Below the pieces are notes generated by a model. The model was not told where the DNA came from, searched no databases, and was given only the letters and a program-made list of their open reading frames with translations. DNA of 64,000 bases from RYN-133 sp963754285 (GTDB taxonomy: Bacteria; Actinomycetota; Actinomycetes; Mycobacteriales; Jatrophihabitantaceae), in the NCBI GenBank assembly GCA_963754285.1, contig CAVWFN010000004.1:180507-244506 (forward strand). Reading direction: 5' to 3'. Position numbers and translations under genes: made by a program. Of this stretch, positions 55,927-63,769 are shown piece after piece. Each line of letters starts with the position of its first letter. Position 1 is the stretch's first letter.

Positions 55927-56144
55927 TATGACGCCTCAGCAACGCACGCGCCTTCGACTGCTACCGCGATGCTGCGCAAGGCCTTGGCTACTGCAGCGCC
56001 AACCGCCTGTCGTGGAGCACCCAGCCGCTGTGCGACCTGATCCTGAGTCAGACCGTGCACGTAGATCATCGTGAGGGCGCGGCGCTCGAGCAGATCGAGC
56101 GCCCGGACGAGGCTTGTCCACCCATCGGATTCGTTCGTGGTCAA
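55908..56144 (-). CDS. orphan sigma-70 region 4-like protein, 78 aa
   Basis: The whole protein is one helical module: RALDLLERRALTMIYVHGLT and QDQVAQRLGAPRQAVGAAVA resemble the sigma region 4 helix-turn-helix. There is no region 2, so it cannot be a sigma factor alone; it may be a small DNA-binding regulator. The start is TTG with GAGG eight bases upstream. Its 3' end overlaps the end of the third ANTAR gene by 19 bases in convergent orientation. Confidence 0.6.
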   Translation of the reverse strand: MTTNESDGWTSLVRALDLLERRALTMIYVHGLTQDQVAQRLGAPRQAVGAAVAKALRSIAVAVEGACVAEASYQRARD

Positions 56145-56228
56145 GGCCGAGCCTCGGGTGCGGCACTACCGGGACGCGATTGTGATGTGCCGCTGGGGCC
56201 TAACGGCACGTCCACGTTACCTCTGACG

Positions 56229-56435
56229 TCACCGAACGGCGGCGACGACGGCCTGGCAGATGCAGCGTCTGGTCAGCGCATTGGTCTGGGACGCGTCGCA
56301 GTAGCGCCGGCTGATGACGTCATGGCCATCCATCTCATGCTCGCAGACCAGACAGACCGGCCGTCGCGCGCTGCCGACGCGGCTGTCGAGGTACACGAAT
56401 TCCTTCACGTCGACGCCGGCGACGCCGCTGGTCAT
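56229..56435 (-). CDS. small cysteine-rich protein, 68 aa
   Basis: The frame starts with an ATG that overlaps the DUF5994 stop (ATGA). It holds PVCLVCEHEMDGHDVISRRY, then C-8-... and RCIC near the end: six Cys with CxxC and CxC spacing plus two His, a possible zinc-binding module. No family recognised. Overlap coupling and the Cys pattern support it, but the gene is short and unproven. Confidence 0.45.
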   Translation of the reverse strand: MTSGVAGVDVKEFVYLDSRVGSARRPVCLVCEHEMDGHDVISRRYCDASQTNALTRRCICQAVVAAVR

Positions 56436-56920
56436 CGCGAGGGTCGGGACAGGTCCGGCCCGACGCCGTTTGCCGAGGAGAGGATCTCGGCCGCAGTCAG
56501 TGCATTGCCCTCGACCGCAGCCAACATCAGTGCCCGTTGCGCGACGTCCGGATCGGTTTCCGGTGGCACGACGAGCACATCGATGAGTTCTCGACGCCAC
56601 GCGTCGCTGAGTCTGACAGTGAGCGGGTCGCTCGTGGCGAAGCCGCCGAGACGGATGGTTCGGCCGTGGACGAGCAAGCGGCGCGGGGCGTCGTCCCACG
56701 CCGCCAGGCTGTACGTGATGCGCGCGATCGGGCGGTTCGCGGCCCAGAGCGCCTCGACCAGCCCAGGCAACTCCGTCGCCAAATCCAGGCTTCGCGGCCA
56801 CCATGCCGCGTCGATAGCGCCGGAGGTGGAGATGGGCTGGCGGAAACTGATCCGGACGTCGCGGTCCGCTGCGTTCGCGGCAGGCCTTACCCGTGTCGCT
56901 TCGCGGCTGCTGATTGTCAT
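56432..56920 (-). CDS. DUF5994 family protein
   Basis: 162 aa, an actinobacteria-restricted family of unknown function. Signatures: SGAIDAAWWPRSLDLATELP, GLVEALWAANRPIARITYSL, RRLLVHGRTIRLGGFATSDP, and ELIDVLVVPPETDPDVAQRA. The ATG at 56920 gives a typical N-terminus. DUF5994 genes commonly lie near ANTAR and stress-regulator genes, as here. Confidence 0.85.
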   Translation of the reverse strand: MTISSREATRVRPAANAADRDVRISFRQPISTSGAIDAAWWPRSLDLATELPGLVEALWAANRPIARITYSLAAWDDAPRRLLVHGRTIRLGGFATSDPLTVRLSDAWRRELIDVLVVPPETDPDVAQRALMLAAVEGNALTAAEILSSANGVGPDLSRPSR

Positions 56921-57129
56921 GGCACGCCTACAGACAGTCCTCATCGGACCAGGCATTTGGTTCGCCAAGGGCGAGGCCGGAGTGATCACCGGCGTGCGAA
57001 AGAGCCTCAGCAAGTTCAACTCTACGCTCGTGTGCGTCCGCCGCGCTCGGATGCGCTGTAGAAGCGACGCCTTGTTCACCGCGCCTTGGGACGTCATCCG
57101 TGGACGCGCGCGCAAGATCGTCGCCGGCT

Positions 57130-57819
57130 TCAAGCCGGCGTCATGCCGGCGGCCAGGACGTAGTTCTCGGCGCTCGTGGAGTTCATGTACTCGAGCACCT
57201 CGCGAGCAGTCTCCGGGTTCGCCGACCGAGCAAGGACGGCCCCGCTGAAGGTCGAGCGAATTGCAGCGCTGCCCGGTAACGCGCCGAGTACTCGTATCCC
57301 GCCGAGGTTCGACAGCTCGCTGCGCTGCTGGAATCCGAGGTCGGCTTCGCCGCCTGCGAGCAGGCTCCCGACCGATGTTCCTGGCGGCGCCTGTAACAAC
57401 TTGTGGTCGACGGCGTCGACGAGTTCCCAACGCGACACGAGGTCGATCAGCGCCTCACCACTCGGTCCGGTCGAGTAAGCGATCCGATCAGCGTTGAGCA
57501 ACGCCGTCCTCAGGTCGTCTTCTGTCGACAGCGGCACTGATGACACGCGTTCGGGGACGGCGACAACGACATCGGACACGAACAACGCTCGCAACGTGCC
57601 GCGCTCGAACAACCCGTCGGCGTCCAACTCGGCCATCGCTTCTCGGCTGAGGACGACGACGTCGGCATGAGCGCCCGCCCGGATGTCCCGGGCAACCTCG
57701 ACGCCGCCGGCCGACTCGAAGCGAACCAACAGCTCGCGATCTCGCCATAACGCGTCACTCAGATCGGCGAGCAACGCCTTCGTGGCCATCGACGAGAGAC
57801 CGTCGATCGGCTTTCCCAC
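57130..57819 (-). CDS. ModA-like substrate-binding domain protein without signal peptide
   Basis: 229 aa of the molybdate/extracellular-solute-binding fold: LLADLSDALWRDRELLVRFE and SAGGVEVARDIRAGAHADVV, LSTEDDLRTALLNADRIAYS with TGPSGEALIDLVSRW, and a C-terminal VLEYMNSTSAENYVLAAGMT. There is no signal peptide or lipobox, so it stays in the cytoplasm and could be a ligand sensor. AGGGAAGC lies before the GTG at 57819. It is 14 bases downstream of the MFS gene, in the ring-cleavage operon, where it might bind a catabolic intermediate. Confidence 0.78.
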   Translation of the reverse strand: MGKPIDGLSSMATKALLADLSDALWRDRELLVRFESAGGVEVARDIRAGAHADVVVLSREAMAELDADGLFERGTLRALFVSDVVVAVPERVSSVPLSTEDDLRTALLNADRIAYSTGPSGEALIDLVSRWELVDAVDHKLLQAPPGTSVGSLLAGGEADLGFQQRSELSNLGGIRVLGALPGSAAIRSTFSGAVLARSANPETAREVLEYMNSTSAENYVLAAGMTPA

Positions 57820-57832
57820 GCTGCTTCCCTTG

Positions 57833-59473
57833 CTAGTGCGCGTCCGCCATCTCCGCGACATCGACGAACGCATCCGTGTGAGTGCGGCCGCCGAGCATCA
57901 CCGCGGCGATCAGCGCCGCGAGGAGCGCAGAGATGCCGCAGGCGAGATAGCCGAGGGCATAGCCGTGCGAGAGCGCGTTGAACGCGACGTCCTTGAGCGG
58001 GTTCGGCGGGTTCGGGATCGCGTTCGCACCCAACGGTCCGGAGTTGACCGCACCCTTGAGCGGCGGCGGGATCTGGCTCGAGGAGTTGAAGGCGTCGACG
58101 GCCTTCTGCAGGCTCGGTGAGCCGGCGATCTTCGCACTGATCGCGTTGGTCGCGCTGGTGAGCGCGATCGCCGCGACGATCGCCGGGCCGAGCGTCAGAC
58201 CGAAGTCGCGCACCATGCTGGTCGCGCCGCTGGCCATGCCCGCCTTCGAGGTCGGGACGCTGTTGACGGCGACGACCGTGATCGCCGTGACTGCGACCTT
58301 GAAGCCCGCACCGACCACGAGCAGCGGCACTGCGACCGCAGCCAGTCCGAGGTGCGTCGCCGGGATTGCCGCGAGCACGACGTCACCGATTCCGATCAGC
58401 GCCATGCCGCCGGCAAGCACCCATCCCGGATTGAACTTCTGCAGCATCTTGGTGCTCACCGGGAAAAGGACCACGCCCATGATGTTGAGCAGCACGAAGC
58501 CCACCGACGTCTTGAGTGGCGTGTAGTCCTGGATCGCGGAGAGTCGGATGCTGGTGCCGTAGGCCGTGCCCAGGTACGCGAACATGCCGAGCACGGTGAC
58601 CACTGCCGAGACGGTGAACATCCGGTTGCTGAACAGATCGAGCTGGATCAGCGGTTTCTGCACGCGTCGTTCGATCATCACGAAGATGCCGAGGAACACC
58701 ACGGCGACGACGAACCCGCCGATGATGACGGCGCTGCCCCATCCGTCCGACGCGCCTTGGACGACCGAGTAGATCAGGGCGAAGAGCGCGATCGCGATGG
58801 CGATCTGCCCGGGCCAGTCGAGCGAGCGACCCTCGGGCGAGGAGGAGTCCTTTGCAGCTACCAGCGTGATGACGACGCTGATCAGCGCGATGATCGCCAC
58901 CGCGAGGAAGGCCCACCGCCAGCTCGCGAACTCGCCGCCGGAGTGATGCACCTTGGCGAGCAGACCACCGAGCAACGGTGAGCCGAAGCCACCGGTCGTG
59001 AGAGCGGCCGCCCAGATCGACAGGGCGCGGGCGCGCTCATGCACCGTGTGGGTACCGGCGGCGATCATCGCGATCGAGGTCGGGAACAGCGCCGCGGCGC
59101 CGATGCCCGAGACGACTTGACCTGTCAGCAACAGGCCGGCGCCGCCGCTCGCGGGCGTCAAAAAGGCGAGCAGACCGCCCACGGTCATCAGCGCCGCTCC
59201 GATCGCGAGCAGCCGCTTGCGGCCGAACAGGTCGCCGAGCACGCCGAACGACAATTCGAGCAGCGTCACCGGCACCATGAAGGCGTCGGAGACCCACGTC
59301 AGCGTCGTCGACGAGATGTGCAGGTCCTGGTTGATGTAGCCCTGTGTGGTCGCCGGGATGCTCACCCCGAGCTGAGCGACGAAACATGCTGCAACCGCAG
59401 CGACCAGCGTGCCGACGGCGAGCTTGGGCAGGACCGAAGACTTGTCGCCGGCCGTCGCAACGGATTCACTCAT
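57833..59473 (-). CDS. MFS transporter, DHA2 (EmrB/QacA) type
   Basis: 546 aa with 14 helices. Motifs of the DHA2 family: LTWVSDAFMVPVTLLELSFG, GDLFGRKRLLAIGAALMTVG, GQVVSGIGAAALFPTSIAMI and ERARALSIWAAALTTGGFGS. Most such carriers export drugs, but some import aromatic acids. It lies between the ring-cleavage dioxygenase (22 bases upstream) and the ModA-like gene, so a role in aromatic compound transport or efflux is likely. Confidence 0.92.
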   Translation of the reverse strand: MSESVATAGDKSSVLPKLAVGTLVAAVAACFVAQLGVSIPATTQGYINQDLHISSTTLTWVSDAFMVPVTLLELSFGVLGDLFGRKRLLAIGAALMTVGGLLAFLTPASGGAGLLLTGQVVSGIGAAALFPTSIAMIAAGTHTVHERARALSIWAAALTTGGFGSPLLGGLLAKVHHSGGEFASWRWAFLAVAIIALISVVITLVAAKDSSSPEGRSLDWPGQIAIAIALFALIYSVVQGASDGWGSAVIIGGFVVAVVFLGIFVMIERRVQKPLIQLDLFSNRMFTVSAVVTVLGMFAYLGTAYGTSIRLSAIQDYTPLKTSVGFVLLNIMGVVLFPVSTKMLQKFNPGWVLAGGMALIGIGDVVLAAIPATHLGLAAVAVPLLVVGAGFKVAVTAITVVAVNSVPTSKAGMASGATSMVRDFGLTLGPAIVAAIALTSATNAISAKIAGSPSLQKAVDAFNSSSQIPPPLKGAVNSGPLGANAIPNPPNPLKDVAFNALSHGYALGYLACGISALLAALIAAVMLGGRTHTDAFVDVAEMADAH

Positions 59474-59495
59474 GGGTTGCCTCTTCCTGTCGTGG

Positions 59496-60461
59496 TCAGA
59501 CGAGGGGGGTGCCGTGCGTGTGGAAACTCTCGATCGTCTTCAGGCCCCAGGCCTGACCTTTCTTGCGCTCGTCCTCGGTCCAGGTGACCAGGCGCCAGTC
59601 GGGAGCGAGGACGAGCCGGGTGAGCGGGTTACAGAGTTCGATGCGGTTGCCGCCGGGCTCGTACACGTAGAGGAAGAACGTCTGCTGGATCGCGTGTTTG
59701 TGCGGGCCGGTCTCGATGAACACGTCGTTGTCGATGCAGATGTCGCACGCGCGCAGGATGTCCTCGCGCCCGTCGGTGGCGAAAGCGATGTGGTGCAACC
59801 GTCCGTTCGAGCCGGTCCAATCCTCGGTGTAGACGACGTCGTAGGACTTCTGGGTGTAGGTGAGCCAGCGCGCGGCGATCTTGCCGCTGTTCAGCTGGAT
59901 CTGCTCCGTCGCGCGTGCTCCGAGCACCTGTTGGTGGAACTCGGCGTTGGCCAGCACGTCCTGCGCGAGGTAGTTCACATGGTCGAGCCGCCGCACACCG
60001 ACGCCGCGATTCGGCTTGGCTTGCGGCTGATTCTTCAGCGCGGGCCGCAGGTCTTCGGGGGCGTCGTACCACTCGGTGTCGTAGTAGATGTCGACTGCGT
60101 GACCGTCGGGGTCGCTCGTGCGCAGCGTGCGACCGTGGCCGGCGTACCCGTCGATCCACGTGGCCTCACGACCGCTCTCGCCGACAGCGCGCTCGATCCG
60201 CTCGAGGGCTTCCTGACTGCTCGCGCGCACCGCTGTCGGCCCCATGCCGGGCTGATCCCGTTCGGTCACGATGAGGCTCGTCGTCTCGTAGTTGTCGTAG
60301 GTGCGCAGGTAGACCGATCCGTCGCGGCGGCCCGTCTCGGTCATCCCGAGGATCTGGGTGAAGAACCAGATCGATCCGTCCAGCTCAGGGGTGAACAGCT
60401 CGACCGTGCCGAGGTGGGCGATCGTCCCCCACGCCGTTGAGGTCATCGGTGTCGTCGTCAT
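59496..60461 (-). CDS. type I extradiol ring-cleavage dioxygenase (VOC fold)
   Basis: 321 aa, two VOC modules, catechol 2,3-dioxygenase-like. The N-terminal HLGTVELFTPELDGSIWFFT is the non-catalytic module; the C-terminal module supplies the iron ligands His in RRLDHVNYLA, His in GRLHHIAFAT and Glu in GGNRIELCNP. The Tyr of TFFLYVYEPGG is the usual active-site tyrosine. GGAGG lies five bases before the ATG at 60461, which overlaps the aldolase stop (ATGA). The pathway partners (LigJ, LigK types) suggest a carboxylated triol or diol substrate. Confidence 0.9.
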   Translation of the reverse strand: MTTTPMTSTAWGTIAHLGTVELFTPELDGSIWFFTQILGMTETGRRDGSVYLRTYDNYETTSLIVTERDQPGMGPTAVRASSQEALERIERAVGESGREATWIDGYAGHGRTLRTSDPDGHAVDIYYDTEWYDAPEDLRPALKNQPQAKPNRGVGVRRLDHVNYLAQDVLANAEFHQQVLGARATEQIQLNSGKIAARWLTYTQKSYDVVYTEDWTGSNGRLHHIAFATDGREDILRACDICIDNDVFIETGPHKHAIQQTFFLYVYEPGGNRIELCNPLTRLVLAPDWRLVTWTEDERKKGQAWGLKTIESFHTHGTPLV

Positions 60462-61159
60462 TGCGCCTCCGGCACGTCGGCCCACGTCTTGTACTCCACG
60501 CCGAGGTCCTTCAGCAGCGGACGCAGGTCGTAGCGGTCGAGGCCGAGTTCGCCGCGAGAGAAGGCCGCGCGCGCTGCCTCCTCCTTGTCGACGCGTTGCT
60601 GCGATGCCGCGACCGTTTCCGCCAGCCGTTCGCGCGCGACGACGACCACCCCGTCGTCGTCGGCGACGATGACGTCACCGGCTCTGATCGATTGGCCGGC
60701 GACAACCACCGGCAAGTTCACGCTCCCGGCCGTGGCTTTGACCGTGCCCTCGGCCGACACGTGTCGCGACCAGGCAGGGAAGCCGAGCTCGCGAAGGGTC
60801 GCGGTGTCGCGGACTCCCGCGTCGATGATGAGCCCACGTACCCCGCGGTGCAGCAGGGCGGTCGCGAACAGGTCGCCGAACATGCCGTGGGTCGCGGGCG
60901 ACGCCGTGGCGACGACAAGCACGTCACCGGGCGAGCACTGCTCGACGGCTGCATGCACCATCAGGTTGTCGCCTGGCCAGCACAGCGCGGTGACCGCACG
61001 CCCCGCGATCGCGACGCCCTGCTGGATCGGTCGCAGCGCGGGGCCGAGGCTGCCGACACGACCCATCGCCTCGTGCACGGTGGCCACGCCGTACCCGCGC
61101 AGCGCTGCGACCGCGTCCTCGTCCGGGCGCGGGACGTCCGTGACGATGGTTCCCCGCAT
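60458..61159 (-). CDS. 4-carboxy-4-hydroxy-2-oxoadipate aldolase-like (LigK/RraA family)
   Basis: 233 aa. Class II aldolase of the RraA fold: TVHEAMGRVGSLGPALRPIQ, VAGRAVTALCWPGDNLMVHA, the active-site GLIIDAGVRDTATLRELGFP (Arg and Asp), and the C-terminal KTWADVP. LigK splits CHA into pyruvate and oxaloacetate. It is the first gene of the operon with the dioxygenase; the ATTGT/ACAAT box lies 19 bases upstream of its ATG. RraA RNase inhibitors are related but lack this pathway context. Confidence 0.85.
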   Translation of the reverse strand: MRGTIVTDVPRPDEDAVAALRGYGVATVHEAMGRVGSLGPALRPIQQGVAIAGRAVTALCWPGDNLMVHAAVEQCSPGDVLVVATASPATHGMFGDLFATALLHRGVRGLIIDAGVRDTATLRELGFPAWSRHVSAEGTVKATAGSVNLPVVVAGQSIRAGDVIVADDDGVVVVARERLAETVAASQQRVDKEEAARAAFSRGELGLDRYDLRPLLKDLGVEYKTWADVPEAQ

Positions 61160-61177
61160 CCCGTCACCGTAGCCTGG

Positions 61178-61189
61178 ATTGTTGACAAT
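61178..61189. promoter_or_regulatory. GntR/FCD operator, aldolase side
   Basis: ATTGT-TG-ACAAT is a perfect short inverted repeat in the 60 bases between the aldolase start and the GntR stop. Related half-sites (ATTGTG) occur before the GntR and LigJ genes, so it is a candidate box for the regulator. Confidence 0.6.
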
Positions 61190-61219
61190 ATGAAGAACAA
61201 TTTTCGGGCAGATTGCCCT

Positions 61220-61864
61220 TCAGCCGCGCATGGCCTCGATCACGCTCGCGACGTGCCGGCGGGCAGCCCGCTCGGCCGCCGCGGGATCCTTGGCGCAGAT
61301 CTCGTCGATGAGCGCGATGTGTTCCGGGAGCGAGACCTGGGGACGTCCGGGGCGCATCGCCAGCCGGAACTGGTGTCGCACGTTGCGCGCCTGCAGGCCG
61401 AGCAACACCTCGGTGGCCACGTGCTGGTCGGCGATGCGCCGCACGGCCAGGTGCAGGCGCGAGTTGAGGTCGGAGTAGCCCGCTGACTCCCCTGCGCGCA
61501 CCGCCTCGGTCATAGCTGCGGCGATCTCGCGCAATTCTGCGATATCTGCGGGGGTCGCGTTCTGGGCAGCCTTGGCGGCACACAATCCTTCGACGACCAT
61601 GCGCACCTCCATCAGCCGCACTGCTTCGTCGATGTCGATCATCCGAACCCTGGCGCCGCGATTGGCGATCCGCTCGACCAGGCCGGCCTGCTCGAGCTGG
61701 ATGAGGGCTGTCCGCACCGCACCCCGGCTCGCTCCGTGCTCCTGCGTGAGGTCGGCTTCGACGAGCCGCTGGCCCGGCGCGTAGTCGCCGTTGACGATCC
61801 GCTCTCGGATGGCAGCCGTGACCGAACTCGCTGCAACGCGTCCGACATCCTCGGTCGCACTCAT
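61220..61864 (-). CDS. GntR-family regulator, FCD (VanR/FadR) type
   Basis: 214 aa. Winged helix (TAAIRERIVNGDYAPGQRLV, QEHGASRGAVRTALIQLEQA, GLVERIANRGARVRMID) and an FCD effector domain of helices with the metal ligands Asp (SDLNSRLHLAVRRI) and His (EHIALIDEI). It lies between the aldolase and the divergent LigJ gene and is the likely local repressor, lifted by a pathway intermediate. Confidence 0.93.
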   Translation of the reverse strand: MSATEDVGRVAASSVTAAIRERIVNGDYAPGQRLVEADLTQEHGASRGAVRTALIQLEQAGLVERIANRGARVRMIDIDEAVRLMEVRMVVEGLCAAKAAQNATPADIAELREIAAAMTEAVRAGESAGYSDLNSRLHLAVRRIADQHVATEVLLGLQARNVRHQFRLAMRPGRPQVSLPEHIALIDEICAKDPAAAERAARRHVASVIEAMRG

Positions 61865-61895
61865 CGCGTGCCCCTCCGTCCGTGTCGTATCTTGG

Positions 61896-61916
61896 CCACA
61901 ATATCGTCCACAATCC
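61896..61916. promoter_or_regulatory. GntR/FCD operator, LigJ side
   Basis: On the minus strand ATTGTGG occurs twice in direct order, 11 bases apart (ATTGTGG-ACGAT-ATTGTGG), in the 66-base divergent space. It shares ATTGT with the box before the aldolase gene, so one regulator could control all three transcripts. Confidence 0.5.
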
Positions 61917-61930
61917 GAGGTGGCGCCGTT

Positions 61931-62926
61931 GTGATCATCGATTGTCACGGGCACTACACGACTGCGCCGGATTCGCACACGACCTGGCGTGCGCGCCAGC
62001 TCGAGGCGTACGACGCCGGCGTGCGCTCCGGGCCCTACCGCCTCCCGGCCGACGACGAGATTCGCGAGAGCCTGAGCGAGCATCAGCTGCGAGTGGCCCG
62101 AGAACGCGGGATCGACCGCACGATCTTCTCCCCGCGCGCGTCCGCGATGGGTCAGCACCTCGGCGACATCACTGTGTCGCAGGCGTGGGCCGAGGCGAAC
62201 AACGATCTGATCGCGCGCATCGTCGAGTTGTTTCCCGACGAATTCGCGGCGGTGTGCCAGCTGCCGCAGACCGCCGGCGAGCCCGTTGACGCCGCGGTCG
62301 CCGAACTGCGCCGATGCGTCGCGATGGGGTTCGTCGGACTCAACCTCAACCCCGATCCCAGTGGCGGCGCCTTCTCTGCTCCCCCGCTCACGGACCGCTA
62401 CTGGTACCCGCTCTACGAGGCGATGGTCGAGCTCGACCTGCCGGCGATGGTGCACGTGTCGGCAAGCTGCAATCCCGCCTTCCATGCGACCGGCGGGTAC
62501 TACCTGGCTGCCGACACCACCGCGTTCATGCAGTTGCTCGAGGGTGACCTGTTCGCCGACTTCCCCGAGCTGCGGCTGGTCATTCCGCACGGCGGCGGTG
62601 CGATTCCGTATCACTGGGGTCGTTACCGCGGGCTCGCCGACATGTTGTCGAAGCCTCCGCTGCGCGAGCACCTGATGGGCAACGTCTTCTTCGACACCTG
62701 CGTCTACCACCAGCCCGGCATCGATCTGCTCGTCTCGGTCGTCGACGCGGAGAACATCCTGTTCGGCTCAGAGATGATCGGAGCGGTCCGCGGAATCGAC
62801 CCGGAGACGGGGCACTACTTCGACGACACTCGCCGTTACATCGACGCGGCTTCGATCTCGGACGCGCAGCGTGCCGCGATCTTCGAAGGCAACGCGCGCC
62901 GGGTCTACCCGCGGCTGGCCGGTTGA
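61931..62926 (+). CDS. 4-oxalomesaconate hydratase-like amidohydrolase (LigJ type)
   Basis: 331 aa, amidohydrolase fold. The opening VIIDCHGHYTTAP, then RTIFSPRASAMGQHLGD, GLNLNPDPSGGAFSAPPLTD, MVHVSASCNPAFHATGGYYL, LVIPHGGGAIPYHWGRYRGL and NILFGSEMIGAVRGIDPETG match LigJ of Sphingobium along the whole length, including the zinc His residues. LigJ hydrates 4-oxalomesaconate to CHA in protocatechuate 4,5- and gallate cleavage. The start is GTG. It is divergent from GntR and the aldolase-dioxygenase operon. Confidence 0.92.
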   Translation: MIIDCHGHYTTAPDSHTTWRARQLEAYDAGVRSGPYRLPADDEIRESLSEHQLRVARERGIDRTIFSPRASAMGQHLGDITVSQAWAEANNDLIARIVELFPDEFAAVCQLPQTAGEPVDAAVAELRRCVAMGFVGLNLNPDPSGGAFSAPPLTDRYWYPLYEAMVELDLPAMVHVSASCNPAFHATGGYYLAADTTAFMQLLEGDLFADFPELRLVIPHGGGAIPYHWGRYRGLADMLSKPPLREHLMGNVFFDTCVYHQPGIDLLVSVVDAENILFGSEMIGAVRGIDPETGHYFDDTRRYIDAASISDAQRAAIFEGNARRVYPRLAG

Positions 62927-63769
62927 GCCGGCTTGCACACGCGCCAACGCGACCGTGGCGACAGTCATGGTCACGGCGGCGGCTCCCAGGGCGGTCATGC
63001 GAAGATCACCCGTCTGCAGTTGTTCATGAAGCAACGTCAGTCCGAGAACGGCGGCGATCATCGGTTCGAGGACGGTCATGATCGGCAGCGAAGCCTGCAG
63101 CGCGCCGGCCTGGAAGGACAGTTGCTGCAGGTAGGTGCCGCCGATCCCGACGATGATGAGCGCGTACGTCTCGCCGGTTGCGAGCAGGTGCACGACGCCG
63201 CCTGATCCGGCGTCGACGACGCTCTTCGTGAGCACGGCGAGGACGCCGCCGAGCAGTCCGACGGCAATGGCGAGCAGGCTGGCCCTGATCGGTCCACCCC
63301 GCACGTGCGCGAAGACCAGGCAGCCGGCGACGACCGGCACAACGACGACCGCGACGACGAGCCAGTCCTGGTACGAGGCACGGTCGAGCCCCTTGCTCGC
63401 GTCGCCGAGAATCTCCAACAGGGAAAGCGACACGCTGAGCAACAGCGCCGCCGCCACCGTGGTCGGGCGCAGCCGCTGATGCGCCAGGCGCGCGCTGAGC
63501 GGCAGAGCGAACAGCAGCGACGTGACGAGGATCGGTTCGACGACGACGACCGATCCGACACCGAGCGCGGCTGCCTGCAGGCCGTAGCCGACTGCATTGC
63601 CCAATGTCGCAGCGATCCATCGCGGGTTGCGCAGCAACTGGCCGACGAATCTCAGCCCGCGCGCATCCGCGTCCGACGACCTCGCCGCCGCGCGTTGCTG
63701 GCCCACCGTCGCGCCCGCGAACGCAAGCGCCGAGGCCACTGCGAGGACAACGGACAGGACGAGGTTCAC
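62768..63769 (-). CDS. DMT-superfamily transporter (EamA-like)
   Basis: 333 aa, about 10 helices. LSVVLAVASALAFAGATVGQ is the first helix, and LEPMIAAVLGLTLLHEQLQT is the conserved EamA motif near the end of the second repeat. The last 50 residues (from about TGQPRVDPARV) are polar and lie antisense to the last 159 bases of the LigJ gene. Either the protein has a real tail here or the stop has been lost by a base error near 62930, as elsewhere in this window. Confidence 0.85.
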   Translation of the reverse strand: MNLVLSVVLAVASALAFAGATVGQQRAAARSSDADARGLRFVGQLLRNPRWIAATLGNAVGYGLQAAALGVGSVVVVEPILVTSLLFALPLSARLAHQRLRPTTVAAALLLSVSLSLLEILGDASKGLDRASYQDWLVVAVVVVPVVAGCLVFAHVRGGPIRASLLAIAVGLLGGVLAVLTKSVVDAGSGGVVHLLATGETYALIIVGIGGTYLQQLSFQAGALQASLPIMTVLEPMIAAVLGLTLLHEQLQTGDLRMTALGAAAVTMTVATVALARVQAGSTGQPRVDPARVAFEDRGTLRVRDRSRVDVTASVVEVVPRLRVDSADRSDHL

